A DNA stretch of 64,000 nt from Atrina japonica (lineage: Eukaryota > Mollusca > Bivalvia > Pterioida > Pinnidae). This document shows positions 1 to 12,102 of this stretch, piece by piece. The DNA is taken from the NCBI GenBank assembly GCA_030159075.1, contig BROG01000517.1:443501-507500 (forward strand), written 5' to 3'. A program made the translations under genes and the position numbers. The notes below the pieces were generated by a model. It did no database searches. It was not told the DNA's origin and saw nothing but the letters and a program-made list of their open reading frames with translations. Position 1 is the first letter of the stretch, and each line of letters starts with the position of its first letter.

Positions 1-1000
1 AAACCAGTTTACCATCACCAGACTAAGGTCTACCATTATCATGAAGTATCTGGATAAATCAGAGAAGTTACGAACAATAATCCACATGGCGGCTTGTTTC
101 GGATTCATAAAATCACCGGAAGCACGTCGCACTGCCAGCTGAGTGACAATTTATTCGGTACGATTTCATTATCGAAAATTTATTTTTATATATCTATTGT
201 ATTCCCAAAATGATAAACAATTACGTATCACTTAATTAGATAAATTTTGCATGACAAGCAAGTGTCACTTTCGTCTTTACTAGTCTAGTCTTGGGTCTGG
301 CCAGTGACAGTGTGGGTCAAGACTACCCGACTTCGTTTCAATGATCACTGCAGTGGTATGCCGGGTATGTTTTGTGTAGGCCTAACTATATAATGCATAC
401 CAAATATCATTCGCTGTACTTAAAAAAATTTAAAGTGATTGTCATTTGTTTAGAAAAGGGCAGGTGTCGTGAATCGGGCCCAGAAATCCGGAGCGGAAAC
501 AGAACATTGACATTGAATTGATTTTTGTTTTCACGTCATGAAATCAAGACATAAAATAAAAAATATATTTGTACCAAAAAGGATCCAAAGTGTCCATCCT
601 TGAACTATGACGTCACCCCGGTTAATAGGTATGGGAATTCCGACTAGTTTCATTTTCAGAAAATTCTGATTGACTTCTATTAGAAAATACTAAGAAAATG
701 GGCTACTGTACATCATACTACGTGACAAATCTAATAATAATATCTAGACGCATTTGTTTTCAGCTTTGCACAACGTATATGGTAAGACATGCATATTTAT
801 CATACTGTATATTTGAATGTCATTGTGTTTTAAATTCTAGATTGAACATATTTCTATATCAAATTTACAAAATATAGGTTTGGGAACTATAGTTACATTT
901 TTACACCTGCAACGAAGAAGGTATTTTACTATTTTGATTTTTCTTTCCAGAATAGTAAAATATCTTCTTCACTACCACTGTAACTATTGAACGAGTGACT
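1..1000. other. upstream non-coding region
   Basis: No credible coding frame. 80-150 is somewhat CpG-rich (CACATGGCGGCTTGTTTCGG ... GCACGTCGCACTGCC) and could belong to a promoter or a non-coding first exon of the main gene or a left-hand neighbour. This is only a guess. Confidence 0.3.
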
Positions 1001-1009
1001 TCTGTTATT

Positions 1010-1935
1010 TAGAGTTCAATTGGAAAGCAAATTATTATACATTATCCTTTTTCTGTGAAAAAAAAAAATGAAAAAACTTTTTGAATACCAGTGTGTGGAA
1101 ATTTGGTAAAATGAAATAAAATATTCATTTATAATTTTATATTCTAATGATTTGGCAGTGTCAGCTGACAATACTATTACCTTTTTATAAATTTTAAGAT
1201 CTGAATCATTTTTTGTCCATATGTACATGTAGATGTACATACATTGTATCTATGTACAATATATATATATATATATTGTTATTTTTGGAAGTGACGACAC
1301 GCTGAAACTACATATTGGAACAGAAAATGAAACTACAATGTGCATGTATCAGATCTTTCCTGGCAGTAGGCCTATCAACTGCATGACAAATTTTATTGTT
1401 TTTTTATCTACGTTAAGACCTTAGTAAAACTTTGCTCATATGTAAATGTATGTATATGTATTGTGCTATTATATTTTATTGGAACAGAAAATGAAACAAG
1501 ATACAAGTACATGTATCATATCTTTTCTGGCTGTGTATCAGCTGGCAATTCGCTTTCTTTATCCATTTTACACCTAAGTACTGTAGGATTTGGCCCATAG
1601 GCTTCATATGTACATGTAAACATGTACCGAATATTTTAATTATTGGAACAGAAAATAAAACTAAAATAAAATCAGATCTTGTCTGGTAGTATCAGCTGAC
1701 AAATTTTATTGATTTCTTGATAAGACCTTAGTAAAATTTAAACCATTGTAGCCTACATGCATGTTGGCCTAAATGTATACATGTGTGTGTGTGTGTGTGT
1801 GTGTACTACAAAAGTACATGTATTTATATTGCAATAGAAAATGAAACTAAATACAAGTACATGTACATGTGTCAGATCCTTTCTGGCAGTATCAGCTGAC
1901 AAATTGCTTTCTTTATCCATTGTTGGACCTGAGTG
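1010..1935. repeat. diverged tandem repeat, unit about 160-190 bp
   Basis: GGAACAGAAAATGAAAC followed by CAGATC-TTTCTGGCAGTATC and AGCTGACAAATTTTATTG recurs near 1317, 1480, 1645 and 1832, with a weaker copy before 1170 and a lone one at 3732. A (TG)n run at 1782-1803 lies inside. Confidence 0.75.
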
Positions 1936-4177
1936 CCCATGTTTTGATGAAAAGAATAAATAAATAAACTAAAAAATCAAGCGGTTATGGACAAGGCACA
2001 CTCCGATGGTCCTGTCCACAAGTACCTGTGGCTTGTAAAATGGATAAATCAGGTAGTGGTGTTGAATATACAGAGAACATATATACCCACTTGAGGGCTG
2101 AAGGCCTGAGAGGGTTATTGTTCTATGTACTAACATTTTAACCCTTAACTGTGCCCCAATGCATGATTAGGACTTTCATTTAAACAAAGTTGAATAGAAT
2201 CTAAAGTTGCATGTACTTAATGTGAAAGTAGCTCATCCAATGTTCACTGAGACACCTTAGTGAGGTGTGACAATACAAACTTAATAAAATCACATCAATT
2301 GTAACAATATGGACAGTGACAATAGTTTATTTATTACATGTACTAACTTAGAATAAGTTTAAAGATTTTTCATCTGGACTAGACACATATATACTGTGAT
2401 AAATGATGTACTAGATATGAAGGAGATTGACATCGAAATTATGCCTAATTTCAACTTGAAAAATCCATAACCTAGTGATATATCTGATGATGAAATAGAC
2501 CTGATAACTGTGTTCATGCTAATTTCACCTGTGCACAAACACATGGTATCAAGAAGTTTCATGATCAAAACATTTCATACCCTTAGTGTCCAATTAAAGA
2601 CTAATTGTTTCCTGTGTTATCAACAGGAGAAAGAACTGATTCTTAGATTAACAAGTGAACATTTCTCAGAGCCAATTCCAGATAAAAGAGAAATATACCA
2701 TTACAAAATCCAGATTTGCCTAGAAAACAAGCAAAATCCAAATAGGCTGTAAATTTATTTGAAGGATATAACTAATTAAACAATAGAAAAGTTTTGCAAA
2801 GAAATACTATTAGATCAGGTATAAGAGAAATGAAAGGAAATTTACTGTCAAAGCAGGAATGGAGGGTTTCTTTTCACATAATACTTTACATGCTGCCACA
2901 TCAGCGAGCAGGTTACATGTGAAAAAACAGGTCATCGTTCTGATGCTATACAGAATATTAATTACAAACATACAATTGTTAACCAAGAAATTCAGGCGAG
3001 TAATATAATTCATGGATTTAAATGAAAACATGATAATGAATTTAATATGTGCCTAAATCTCAACATGTATTTATTAAAATCGGGAAAGGTCATATAAGAA
3101 TAAATATTCCCTTATATAATTCTTGTTGGAAATATTACAGAAAAAATAAATAAATTTGTTTAATAGTTAAAATGATTCTGATTTCATATTTTTGTTCAGG
3201 TGACAGGTCAGCAGTGGAATACCGGTAGCTAAAATCCATTCATCTATTCAGCGGTTAGCTGTTGAATAGTTGAATAGGGCTATTGACCTTTAATCATCTA
3301 TCAGGGATTAATATCATCAACATGCGGGTCCTGTAAAAGGACCCATTGCCAATGCAAACTCCAATGTTTTTTCCCAGTTTTGAGCAAATATTACCCAATT
3401 ATGTTCACATTCAGTATCAAACAATAAAAAGAGAATTTAGTACATGTATGAACTGCACTTTGGAGTCTTCAGATGAAATCTACGTTGTCAGTTAAACAAG
3501 AGAAGCTAAATGAATCACAAGTTTTGTGCTTTATATGTATTTGTATGACTTAAATTGTGATATAGTTACTTTTCCACCAATTATAGCCCATTGTGATGTA
3601 AAATTCCCAATTGGAGGGGTACAGGACCCAAAAAGGGTCTATTAACCCCAGTATATTGAACAGTTACCTGTAGATACCTGTAGAATAGTAAAAATAAACC
3701 ACCCAAAGTCAAAACACAAAAGATGATTAATGGAACAGAAAATGAAACTAAATACCAAATCTTTTTTCAAAAGCAGGAAACAAATTCAGTGAAACAGGTC
3801 ATGTTTATATATAGATATAATGTACATGTAAGTAATGCAGATAGTTGTTAAGTACATGTGTACTTTTGATTTAGATATAATCTACATGTACTACATGTAT
3901 ACATGTACAGTTGTCGCTGTTAAGTCAACACTACAGGTAGCTAATCATAGGGTAAGACTGTTTATTCTCCCTTTTTTCACTGATTTTTCCTTCATTTTAA
4001 CAGGGAATGATTTCCTTGTCAACTTCTAGAGTATTGACAAGCTACATGCACTCTGACATCACAATACAATTTATGCTGTAGTGTGTCTGCGGCATCTAGA
4101 ATGATGTGTGTAATGCCAGATTCCATTTGTGTACATCTCTAATCTACATGTATTTAAAACATAGGAGAAAAATAATC
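1936..4177. other. non-coding, no recognised feature
   Basis: AT-rich sequence with scattered ACATGTA words. Short open frames here have no protein-like features. One isolated copy of the 1.0-1.9 kb repeat lies at 3732-3790. Confidence 0.6.
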
Positions 4178-4323
4178 AACCCCTACCTTGAGGGTATAAC
4201 AAAGGAATCTCAATCCTCGGGATAAGATTCTTGATTGACAAACCCTCAGCAAGCCTGGGGTTTGTCATTCAAGAATCTTACCATCGGGTTGAGATTCCTT
4301 TGTCTTACGCCCAAGGTAGGGTT
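4178..4323. mobile_element. foldback (snapback) element
   Basis: Two arms of about 65 bp (AACCCCTACCTTGAGGGTAT ... GATTGACAAACCC and its complement GGGGTTTGTCATTCAAGAAT ...) around a loop of about 10 bp. Confidence 0.85.
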
Positions 4324-5462
4324 AGATTCTATTAATCTTTTTATTTTTCATAATTCATTCAATCATTGAGAGACAACTTGTGATCATAAATGTATCACTC
4401 ACTAGTACATGTAGTAAGTGATAATACTTGAAATAGATACTGCGTACAGATGTACCTTTTCAGCTCACCTGAACCAAAGGCAATGGTTTGGACATAACTT
4501 TTTTGCACCAATACATGTACACATGTATTTCCTTTGAATGTTTATGTTATCAAGGTTGGGGACATTTTTTTTATCGTCAGTACTTACATAATACTTGTGT
4601 TTTATTTGTTTTTTATTTTAATATTTATTTGATACATGCACATTGTGTCACAATGTTATTACATGTACATGTATTTATCCTGTCTTCAAGTATAATCACA
4701 TGGTATATATACTATACATGTCATTCTGGAAATTTTCATGGGACGTGATTTTCGCAAAAACTCCAGTCCTAAATTTATTGGTGAGATGATATTTTCATGA
4801 TTTTTGAATGCCCGTTTCATCATACTGTTATCGTACTTCATGTCTTAAGTTGTCCTCAGTGATAATCTGATACCCATGTTCTGGTGATCTCACAATAAAT
4901 ACATCATGTATCAACCATTGTTATAAAACTTGTCATTTTCTGTTATGTTTGCTGGCTGAAATCAATTCCAATAACATTGCATTCTGCCTATCAGTTTCAC
5001 TCTATATATCAGGTTAGAAATTATGAGATACTTTCATTTTTGCAATGAATAAAACTAGACTTACTGTAGGCCAGATTGATTAACTTTGTACAAGTACATT
5101 GTACTTGGTAGTATATTTAAAAGTGAAAGTAACTGATTACCTGTAATCTGATATGGGAATTCTGATAAAAAGATTATGGATTTCATAAATTATCTTCATC
5201 TAGTGCCAGTGGCAAATCTAAGAATAGTTTAGGAAGCAGGGAAAACATTGCAGACATAATAACAAAACATGCAGAATAATAAAACAGCCAGTGTGTTCAT
5301 GTGTAGTGGATACAGCAATATGTAAAGCTTTATATATTACCGGTTGAAGCCTATCACTTATTTTGTCATTTAGAATGAGATTTTAACTGTGATGTCAGTT
5401 CCCTGTGTCCTATCCTTACTTTGTAAACAGGGTCAGTGATTATAAAGCAATGAATGATAATC
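4324..5462. other. non-coding, no recognised feature
   Basis: AT-rich. A short motif TCAGCTCACCTGAACCAAAG at 4459 resembles the start of the 16.4-kb repeat. Nothing else is seen. Confidence 0.55.
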
Positions 5463-6665
5463 AGTGCTCTAGAGAAGTTGTGTATTTTATGCATAAAGAA
5501 TAAATGGATACACAAGCAAATCAAAATCCATGTGTAAGATACCTAATACAAATCAAAACTGAAGCATACATGTACGATTAAACACATTGGATCTGAAACC
5601 TACAGAGAGATAAAATACTGAGTTCACTTGTTCTGAAGGGATCTTGGTCATAATGTGTGTTAGAAATGCAGTTAAGCTGACCCAAACCCAGATGTTTACA
5701 TTGTGGACTTGCATTATACAGACAGTGAAATACAGATTATTTAATAGTACAGTCATGGGACATTAGCCACTTATGTTATTTTCTTCTTTGTTTTATATAA
5801 AACCAACAATTTTTGAATGCTGGTAAAATCCACAGATCATACCAGAATTTGACAAATTTGTACAAATTTATAGTAGGATAATTTCATATTTCTAAAATAT
5901 ATACCAATTGTGACGAGGATACACTCCTCACGTGTTTCATTAGACTTGACTGTGGACTCACGGCGGGTGTGACCGGTCGACAGGGGATGCTTACTCCTCT
6001 ATGGCACCTGATCCCACCTCTTGGTTTCCAGAGGTCCGTGTTTGTCCATTTTTACCAGATTTGTATCTATGTCCTGGACATTCTATTGATTTATACTTTG
6101 GTATCTGAATTTTTTTTATATATGCATTTTTAAATTATCATGTTTATTTACAGAAATGACAGTATTTTTCTCACAGAGTAATTTTGTAAATTCTGTAGTT
6201 ATTCTTTCAGTCTTATGAAATATATTAAAATTTACCTAAATAGTTTTATCCTCCACAGAATCAATAATTTCTCAGAATAAACAAAGAGTATACACATGTA
6301 TCTAAATTTCAAAAAGATTAAAAATATGAATTTAATTTCCTTCATGTAAAAATCAAATGTTTGAAATATTGCCTAAATTAATGGATTCTGTGGGCATTTA
6401 AAAATTGTTGGTTTTATGTAAAACAAAGAAGAAAATTAACATAAGTCAATGTGATGAATATTTATATCCCATCACTGTAATTTAGCAACCTAACCTTTAT
6501 AGTAAAATCAGTGGCAATTGTAATATGGCAACAGAATTGGAAAATACCCACTTGACAGAAATTTTGTGGGTAAAGATACCCAATGCATTTGCCATTTTGG
6601 AAAGGATGAATATTTTACCCAAGTGCTCAGAAAAGTTATCTGGAGGCATGGATACTTAAAATTGA
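5463..6665 (+). repeat. dispersed repeat interrupted by a MITE
   Basis: 5463-5710 and 6520-6665 together match the uninterrupted reverse copy at 10245-10640 (blocks AAGATACCTAATACAAATCA, GATCTTGGTCATAA, CCCAGATGTTTA, CTCAGAAAAGTTATCTGGAG). The 5.4-kb copy has about 110 bp extra plus the MITE at 5750-6477. Confidence 0.8.
5750..6477. mobile_element. 728-bp Tc1/mariner-style MITE
   Basis: The left end CAGTCATGGGACAT and the right end (other strand) CAGTGATGGGATAT continue into long inverted repeats with ACTTATGTTATTTTCTTCTT and AAACCAACAATTTTT. TA at 5748-5749 and 6478-6479 is the expected target duplication. The middle (5908-6060) carries a GC-richer block (GACCGGTCGACAGGGGATGC, TTTCCAGAGGTCCGTGTTTG) unlike the rest, possibly a captured repeat. 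Confidence 0.85.
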
Positions 6666-6695
6666 GTATATTTCTGTGAGCAGCACATACATGAT

Positions 6696-7560
6696 TCTCA
6701 TCAGTTGAAGGTCAGTTCCAATGAACACAACATGTAGTGTCCAGACTCTAGACTGAAATCTTCAATTTCACAGCGGGGTGCAAAAATAAAGGATTTGAAA
6801 TCTTTACAGTTTTTGATTATGCAGTTATTGACACAGTATCTAATTACAAATGTACATACATTTTGGGGGGAATTTAAAAAGAAAAAAGAAAAAATTTTCA
6901 AACAAATGCCTCAACTTAAGCTTCTCTGTTTTTAGTAAAAATGTTGCATAATTTCCCATTTCTTCAGATCCTGGACCCAGAATTTTGGAGATAGGAAAAT
7001 CCCTGTAGGCCTGCATTTGTTACACCCCTTCCACCATTCACACAGTTGAGGAAATTTCAGCAAATATAACCCATACAATGTACAAAAGACAAATGCTTTG
7101 ATGGCTGGGTACAACAGTTGAATGCTAAAGGGCCTCGGAATTATGCTTTCCTGGTTTTGAAAATTTAAAAACCAGAAAAGTTCATTTCTAGTCATCAAAC
7201 ATTAAATTAAGATATTGTTTTCCTTTGTAGAGTATCAAATTGATAAAGGTGTTATTCCTATTCTTCTATAATGAAGAGTATTCCAGCAGACAATCACACA
7301 CAAGTGGATGCTGGGGTGGGTGGGACATTATTTACAACAATGCTATTTTTTGTTTCATATCCTGTCAAAGATTTTTTCACTTACCGGTATATGGAGATGT
7401 CACTGGCTTTAGGTGAAGTGCTACAAAGTTTGGCCTGTGCTATGGACTGATGCCAATACAGTGACGGGTCTTTTAACATGCCATGCCTTCAGTAACATGG
7501 GACCTTGGTTTTCAGTTTCATCTGAAAGACCTGTGACTTTCACTTTGTATGTTTAGTGCT
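6696..7560. other. non-coding with repeat pieces
   Basis: 6696-6785 is a piece of the repeat also found in the 20.4-kb MITE (CAGTTGAAGGTCAGTTCCAA). 7375-7560 is a diverged reverse copy of the SINE body (TATGGAGATGTCACTGGC, CATGGGACCTTGGTTTTCAG). No gene is seen. Confidence 0.55.
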
Positions 7561-9641
7561 TAGTGAAGGAACAGTCACTACCATTATGAAAGTCTTTGGT
7601 ATGGCCTGGCCTGGTCTTGGAATCCACTTTGTAGTTTTTTACTCTAACAATTCTTTTTAACCATCATCCCCACTCTGGATCCACCATTGTTATCTTATCA
7701 TTAAGTCAATGTAGAGTAAGTATCATTTGGAAATGAAAGTAAAATTTTAACCAAATATATACCAGCAATCCCACTGATTTTACAGAATAGGGGTTTTTGT
7801 ACTTCATGGGTAGCAAAAATAGGTGTACAAGGATAAAAATCAGGGGTACACATACATGTACATAAAATTAAATCTAAAGCAAAAAAAAAAGTTTCATTTT
7901 ACTCATATAGACCCCATTAATAGACAAAAGTGTCTGTGGATCTGATGTAGTACATGTATGTGTGTATATATATATATATAAATTGTGATGTAATGTGTGG
8001 ATAAAATTAATACACTTCAACATCTATTGACAATACAATGTACATGTAATGGACTTTCATGTCATGATACAATGTAGCATTTGGATTCAAGAAATTTTAC
8101 TTTTAGATACTGTGTCAAAAATTGCATAATCACAATCTGTAAACCTTTTATCTTCTCACCCAGCTAATGAAACTGCAGTCTTAAGTCAGAACAGTGCAAG
8201 CTGTGATCACTGTGACCTTCAACTGATAAGAATCTTGAGGCAGACTTTGTCATCAATTGGAAAATTTACACTCAAATTTCAGGATTAGTTGTTGTATAAT
8301 TAATGCCACTTTACAAAGTGAGGATAGCACACAGGGAACTGACATCACTGTACCATCAAAGTGACAATAAATATATAAATCATAATGTGATTGCCATCCA
8401 CTAACGCACTGGTATGTTTTGTTTTTGTGTGTGTTTTGTAATGAAGCTATGATTCAGGATTTTGTTTGTTTGGGATTACTGCTTTACATTAACTTAAGTA
8501 CAGTTGTACTGAGTAATCAAATAGAAATATTAAGCTTAGTATGCATGTACATTGTACATTAATCTTATCACAAAGCATGAATGTATTTATACATGTACAT
8601 GTACAATGTATCTATTATTTAGTGCATCACATGATAAATTCTAGGAATTTCATTGGATAACGTCATTGATACTATAAGTGAAATTGTCTGTTTACTAATG
8701 GCCGACAGCCGGGACTATGAGATTTTGATTGACAGAGTTTTTTTCCTTAAAAAAAAACCTCATATTAATATTAAGGGCGTGGTGTTTTGTTGACAGACGA
8801 CAAATATAGGTGATTTACCTAGGAAATTTGTACAATTACATAACTGTATGCAGCCAAATCAAATTTCAACGCCTAATTTCAATTTCAATTTCAATAATTG
8901 GATAGTAAATATCTACAATAAATAAACATTTTTACTGATAATCATATAAGATGAACTCATTATATCTTATTTAATTTTTTGAAATTGAACTGTTACTTTT
9001 CTGTTAAAAGTTTATGGAATGTTATACTGTTATTACAGTTATTACTGTTATTAAAATCATTATGTACATTTGTCATATTTTCCATAAAAAATATCAGTTG
9101 TATATATATCACAAGACATGTATACATAAGTCATGTGATGCACTAAACCCATTAATGACTGTTATCATACATGTAGTGTGGGTTTGGAAAGCAGAATAGT
9201 GACCTTGCTCGGGCTCTATAGCTTTCTAAAGCAACACTGTAAGAGCATATGACTCACCTGAACAGTCATTGATAGGTAAATATATTTCATTTTAAACAAT
9301 ACACAAAACTGATTAAAAAACTTGAATGTAATCATGCAGAAAAGAGACATGCACAGTTATAAAACTCTGCAATAAAACAAAATCATATTGTAAATTTGAA
9401 TTGTTATGAGTCTGGGCAAATTTAAAAAGGGACAAAACTTTGCGAGTACATTTTTATATACATGTAGTAGGACTAAAAATAACCTGGTACATATATACAG
9501 TATATAAAATAACAGACATGTTTCCAAATGGAAAAGTACAATGTATATACATGTATATATAATTTTATACTGGTATATTATAATGTTTATAATAATTAAA
9601 ACAAAAGTATAATTTACTTAGGTTTAAATTTGAATGTTGTT
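7561..9641. other. non-coding, no recognised feature
   Basis: AT-rich, with a short (TA)n run near 7966-7980 and AATTTCAATTTC repeats near 8874-8895. Nothing supports a gene. Confidence 0.55.
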
Positions 9642-9643
9642 TA

Positions 9644-10017
9644 AAGCCCTGTTTACACGATCAAAGTTTTCTTTGTCAAAGTCTATCAAAGAAAACTTGG
9701 TCATATTTTCACTTGTTCACACTAGTACTATAAAAGTATTTTGAACGACTTAGCTTGTACAAGATATTGCTTGTAACATGTAAACATTGATTACGTCATT
9801 TTGAATATCTGCTTTGATTGGCTGAATTCCATCAAAGTCCTTCAGAATTTGAAGAAAAATAGGACGAGTTTCTATTCCATCAAAGTTAGTCAAAGTTCTT
9901 TGATGGACTTTGATCAAAGTTTTCTATGACCAAAGTTTGAAGTCACATGATCAAAGTTTGTGTTAAAAACTTTGACCAAGAAATTTTGTACAAGAAAATT
10001 TTGATCGAATAGGGCTT
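9644..10017. mobile_element. 374-bp MITE
   Basis: The left end AAGCCCTGTTTACACGATCA and the right end (other strand) AAGCCCTATTCGATCAAAAT form an imperfect inverted repeat. TA lies at 9642-9643 and 10018-10019. The interior is rich in the words TCAAAGT and ACTTTGA. Confidence 0.8.
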
Positions 10018-10029
10018 TACACCTCACCG

Positions 10030-10195
10030 ACAATTTTTCAGCCATACGGTCAAATGATGACCTTTTTCAGTGGTGGAGGAGAGAACCTCAGTCACAATGT
10101 ACATATAGCCAGAAAGAGATCACCGGCCTTCTGCAAGTACATGTTATCTGGCAAAATTTCTCACAAAATCAGCCTAGGTTCCAGGAGACTTAACC
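10030..10195 (-). mobile_element. tRNA-Leu/Ser-like SINE copy, head lost
   Basis: GTGGAGGAGAGAACCTCAG ... TTTCTCACAAAATCAGCCTA + GGTTCCAGGAG matches the body of 58660-58864 in the same orientation. Confidence 0.6.
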
Positions 10196-10244
10196 TCACT
10201 TGTAATTACATACATGTATAGGTCCAGCAAACAAAGAGAAGAGA

Positions 10245-10640
10245 CAACATCATTTACAGTCAGTGCTCTAGATAACTTTCTGAGAACTTGGGTACAATAC
10301 CTATCATTTCCATATGCAGTGGGTATTTCTACCCACAACATTTCTGTCAAATGGGTATTTTTTAATTCTGTTTCCGAACTATGATTGCCATTAAACATCT
10401 GAGTGTGGGTCAGCAAAAATGCATTATCACTAACACACTTTATGACCAAGATCCATTTAGAACAAGTAAACTCAATATTTTATTTCTCAGCAGCTAGCTT
10501 TCAGATTCACTGTGTTTAATTTTATGCTTCAGTTATGATTTGCATTAGGTATCTTATGCATGGATTTAGATTCGCTTGCGTATCCATTGATTTTTATGTC
10601 TAAAAATGCAAATATACAGCTTATCTGGAGCACTGCACAC
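10245..10640 (-). repeat. uninterrupted copy of the 5.4-kb dispersed repeat
   Basis: On the - strand it reads CAGTGCTCCAGATAAGCTGT ... ACTCAGATGTTTAATGGCAA ... CTCAGAAAGTTATCTAGAGC, aligning to 5463-5710 and 6520-6665. The open frame on the - strand here (10174-10449) is a by-product of the repeat. Confidence 0.8.
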
Positions 10641-11652
10641 AGTATTGTTCCATAAAAAGTTGTACCATGTTATATGATACTTACATGTAGAGTTGATAAA
10701 AATCCAAATTAACGAATAACATACACAGGGCGTGTGCTGATCATACATTGTAGTTACATGTATATTTGTTTCACATGTACATCACATGTATATGTTATGG
10801 ATCTTTGAGGAAGAAATTTTACCTGAATCAAGAAAACTCTAATAAAGACCCCTTGGCTTATCTGATCTGCTGAAATATTGATAAGTAAATTAAAGGGCAT
10901 TAGCTGTGTGTGTGTTTTGTTTTTTTAAATTGTTTCTCTTTTTTTTACTACATAGATTGAAATACAATAACAAAAAAGAGATATATATATACAGGCATAA
11001 AATTCTTAAATTCCTGTATATTTTGTGAAATATACTTTAGGCACCATATCAGTTGCAATTAACTCAGCCTTACTGTCAATCTATTATGGTCCTTTCCTGA
11101 GGGAACCTTCTCCTATAGTTTTGTCGTGAGCGGTATAGTCCCCCAAGTCGAAGACATCATGTGTTAACTTCTTAGGTTTTGATTTGTTAAATACATGGTG
11201 TCAATTCAACATAGTTTTCATCTGTTCTTACAAATGTAACAATGGCTGACTGTATAATGACTATACCTGTACGGGCACTATACTTAACCGATCATCTTAA
11301 CATGTGATGTACTGATTGTGTATGAATACATGCATATGTGCCACACTGGACCAGACCTTATTTTCACAAAATATATACACATGTAGGAATATAAGATTTT
11401 TTCATGCCTGTGTATAGCTCTTGTTTGTTATTATACATGTAGGAAAGTAGAAAAAATCAAAATATTTTTGTATTATTTTTTTGGTAAAGACAGCTAATGC
11501 GACTCTAAGATATTCTACATAAATTTCAAGGCTGTTGACTGAAGCACCTCAAAAAGAGCACCTTGTTAATAGATTAACAATAGTATAGTGGCATTTACGA
11601 TCTGTAATTGTTTCATTTGCAATGATCCTTAACTTTTTCTGTCTAATTTCAG
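10641..11652. other. non-coding upstream of the first coding exon
   Basis: Pieces of the dispersed repeat of introns 5 and 8 lie at about 10950-11060 and 11335-11440 (TTATTTTCACAAAATATATA). No TATA-box promoter can be defended. Confidence 0.5.
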
Positions 11653-11751
11653 ATCACAGGAAGTGTTTGTTGATTTTAAAAGGAGAATTTTAAAGTATCT
11701 TATCAGTATGTAGCAAACATTTATGTAAGAAAATAAGAAAGCTGAACAAAA
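11653..11751 (+). other. probable 5' UTR part of the first coding exon
   Basis: A pyrimidine-rich tract ending in TTTCAG stands at 11641-11652, which would make a 3' splice site just before this segment. An in-frame TGA at 11743-11745 lies two codons before the ATG at 11752, so translation cannot start further upstream in this exon. The -3 base of the ATG is A (AACAAAAATG), a good context. If the acceptor is used, one or more non-coding exons and the promoter lie upstream and cannot be placed from sequence alone. Alternatively transcription starts near here. Confidence 0.45.
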
Positions 11752-12023
11752 ATGTCTGACAGAGGGGGGAAACATGGGGAAAGAAGGAGAAAACTGAAGA
11801 AAAATTTATACAATTTACTGAAAAATGAACCAAACGGTATTCCTAAAGCATATCTTTGGAATACATACCATAGTGAAACAAAGGAGCCAGTTGCAGCTCA
11901 TTACTATGGCCTCTCTAAGATGCACAATATATTGGACCGTTTTGATGACATGGTAACACAAGTCATCCATGAAGGCAAGGAAAAAATTCAGCTGCTTCAT
12001 GGATATGTACCAAGTGATGACAG

Positions 12024-12055
<32 letters not shown>

Positions 12056-12102
12056 TTCAAATTCCTCAAGTTTCATCATCCAAAGTTACTAAAGCAGAGA
12101 CT
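11752..12102 (+). CDS. exon 1: start codon and first LOTUS/OST-HTH-like domain
   Basis: Residues 1-117. A basic start (RGGKHGERRRKLKKNL) leads into a winged-helix-like pattern: NLYNLLKNEPNGIPKAYLW, then HYYGLSKMHNILDRFDDMV. This is the L..LL...GI....L...YG...L..LL..F spacing of LOTUS/OST-HTH domains, which bind RNA or partner helicases in MARF1, TDRD5/7 and Oskar. A run of Asp follows (about residues 88-99, encoded by a GAT repeat), probably prone to length change. The donor is ACT|GTAAGT, phase 0. The frame runs a few codons past the donor to a stop at 12117, so intron retention would give a 121-residue protein. The domain call is by eye and moderately sure; the exon itself is secure. Confidence 0.85.

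Noticed and set aside
10174..10449. 91-codon - strand open frame
   Set aside because: Lies inside a dispersed repeat whose other copy (5463-6665) has no equivalent frame.
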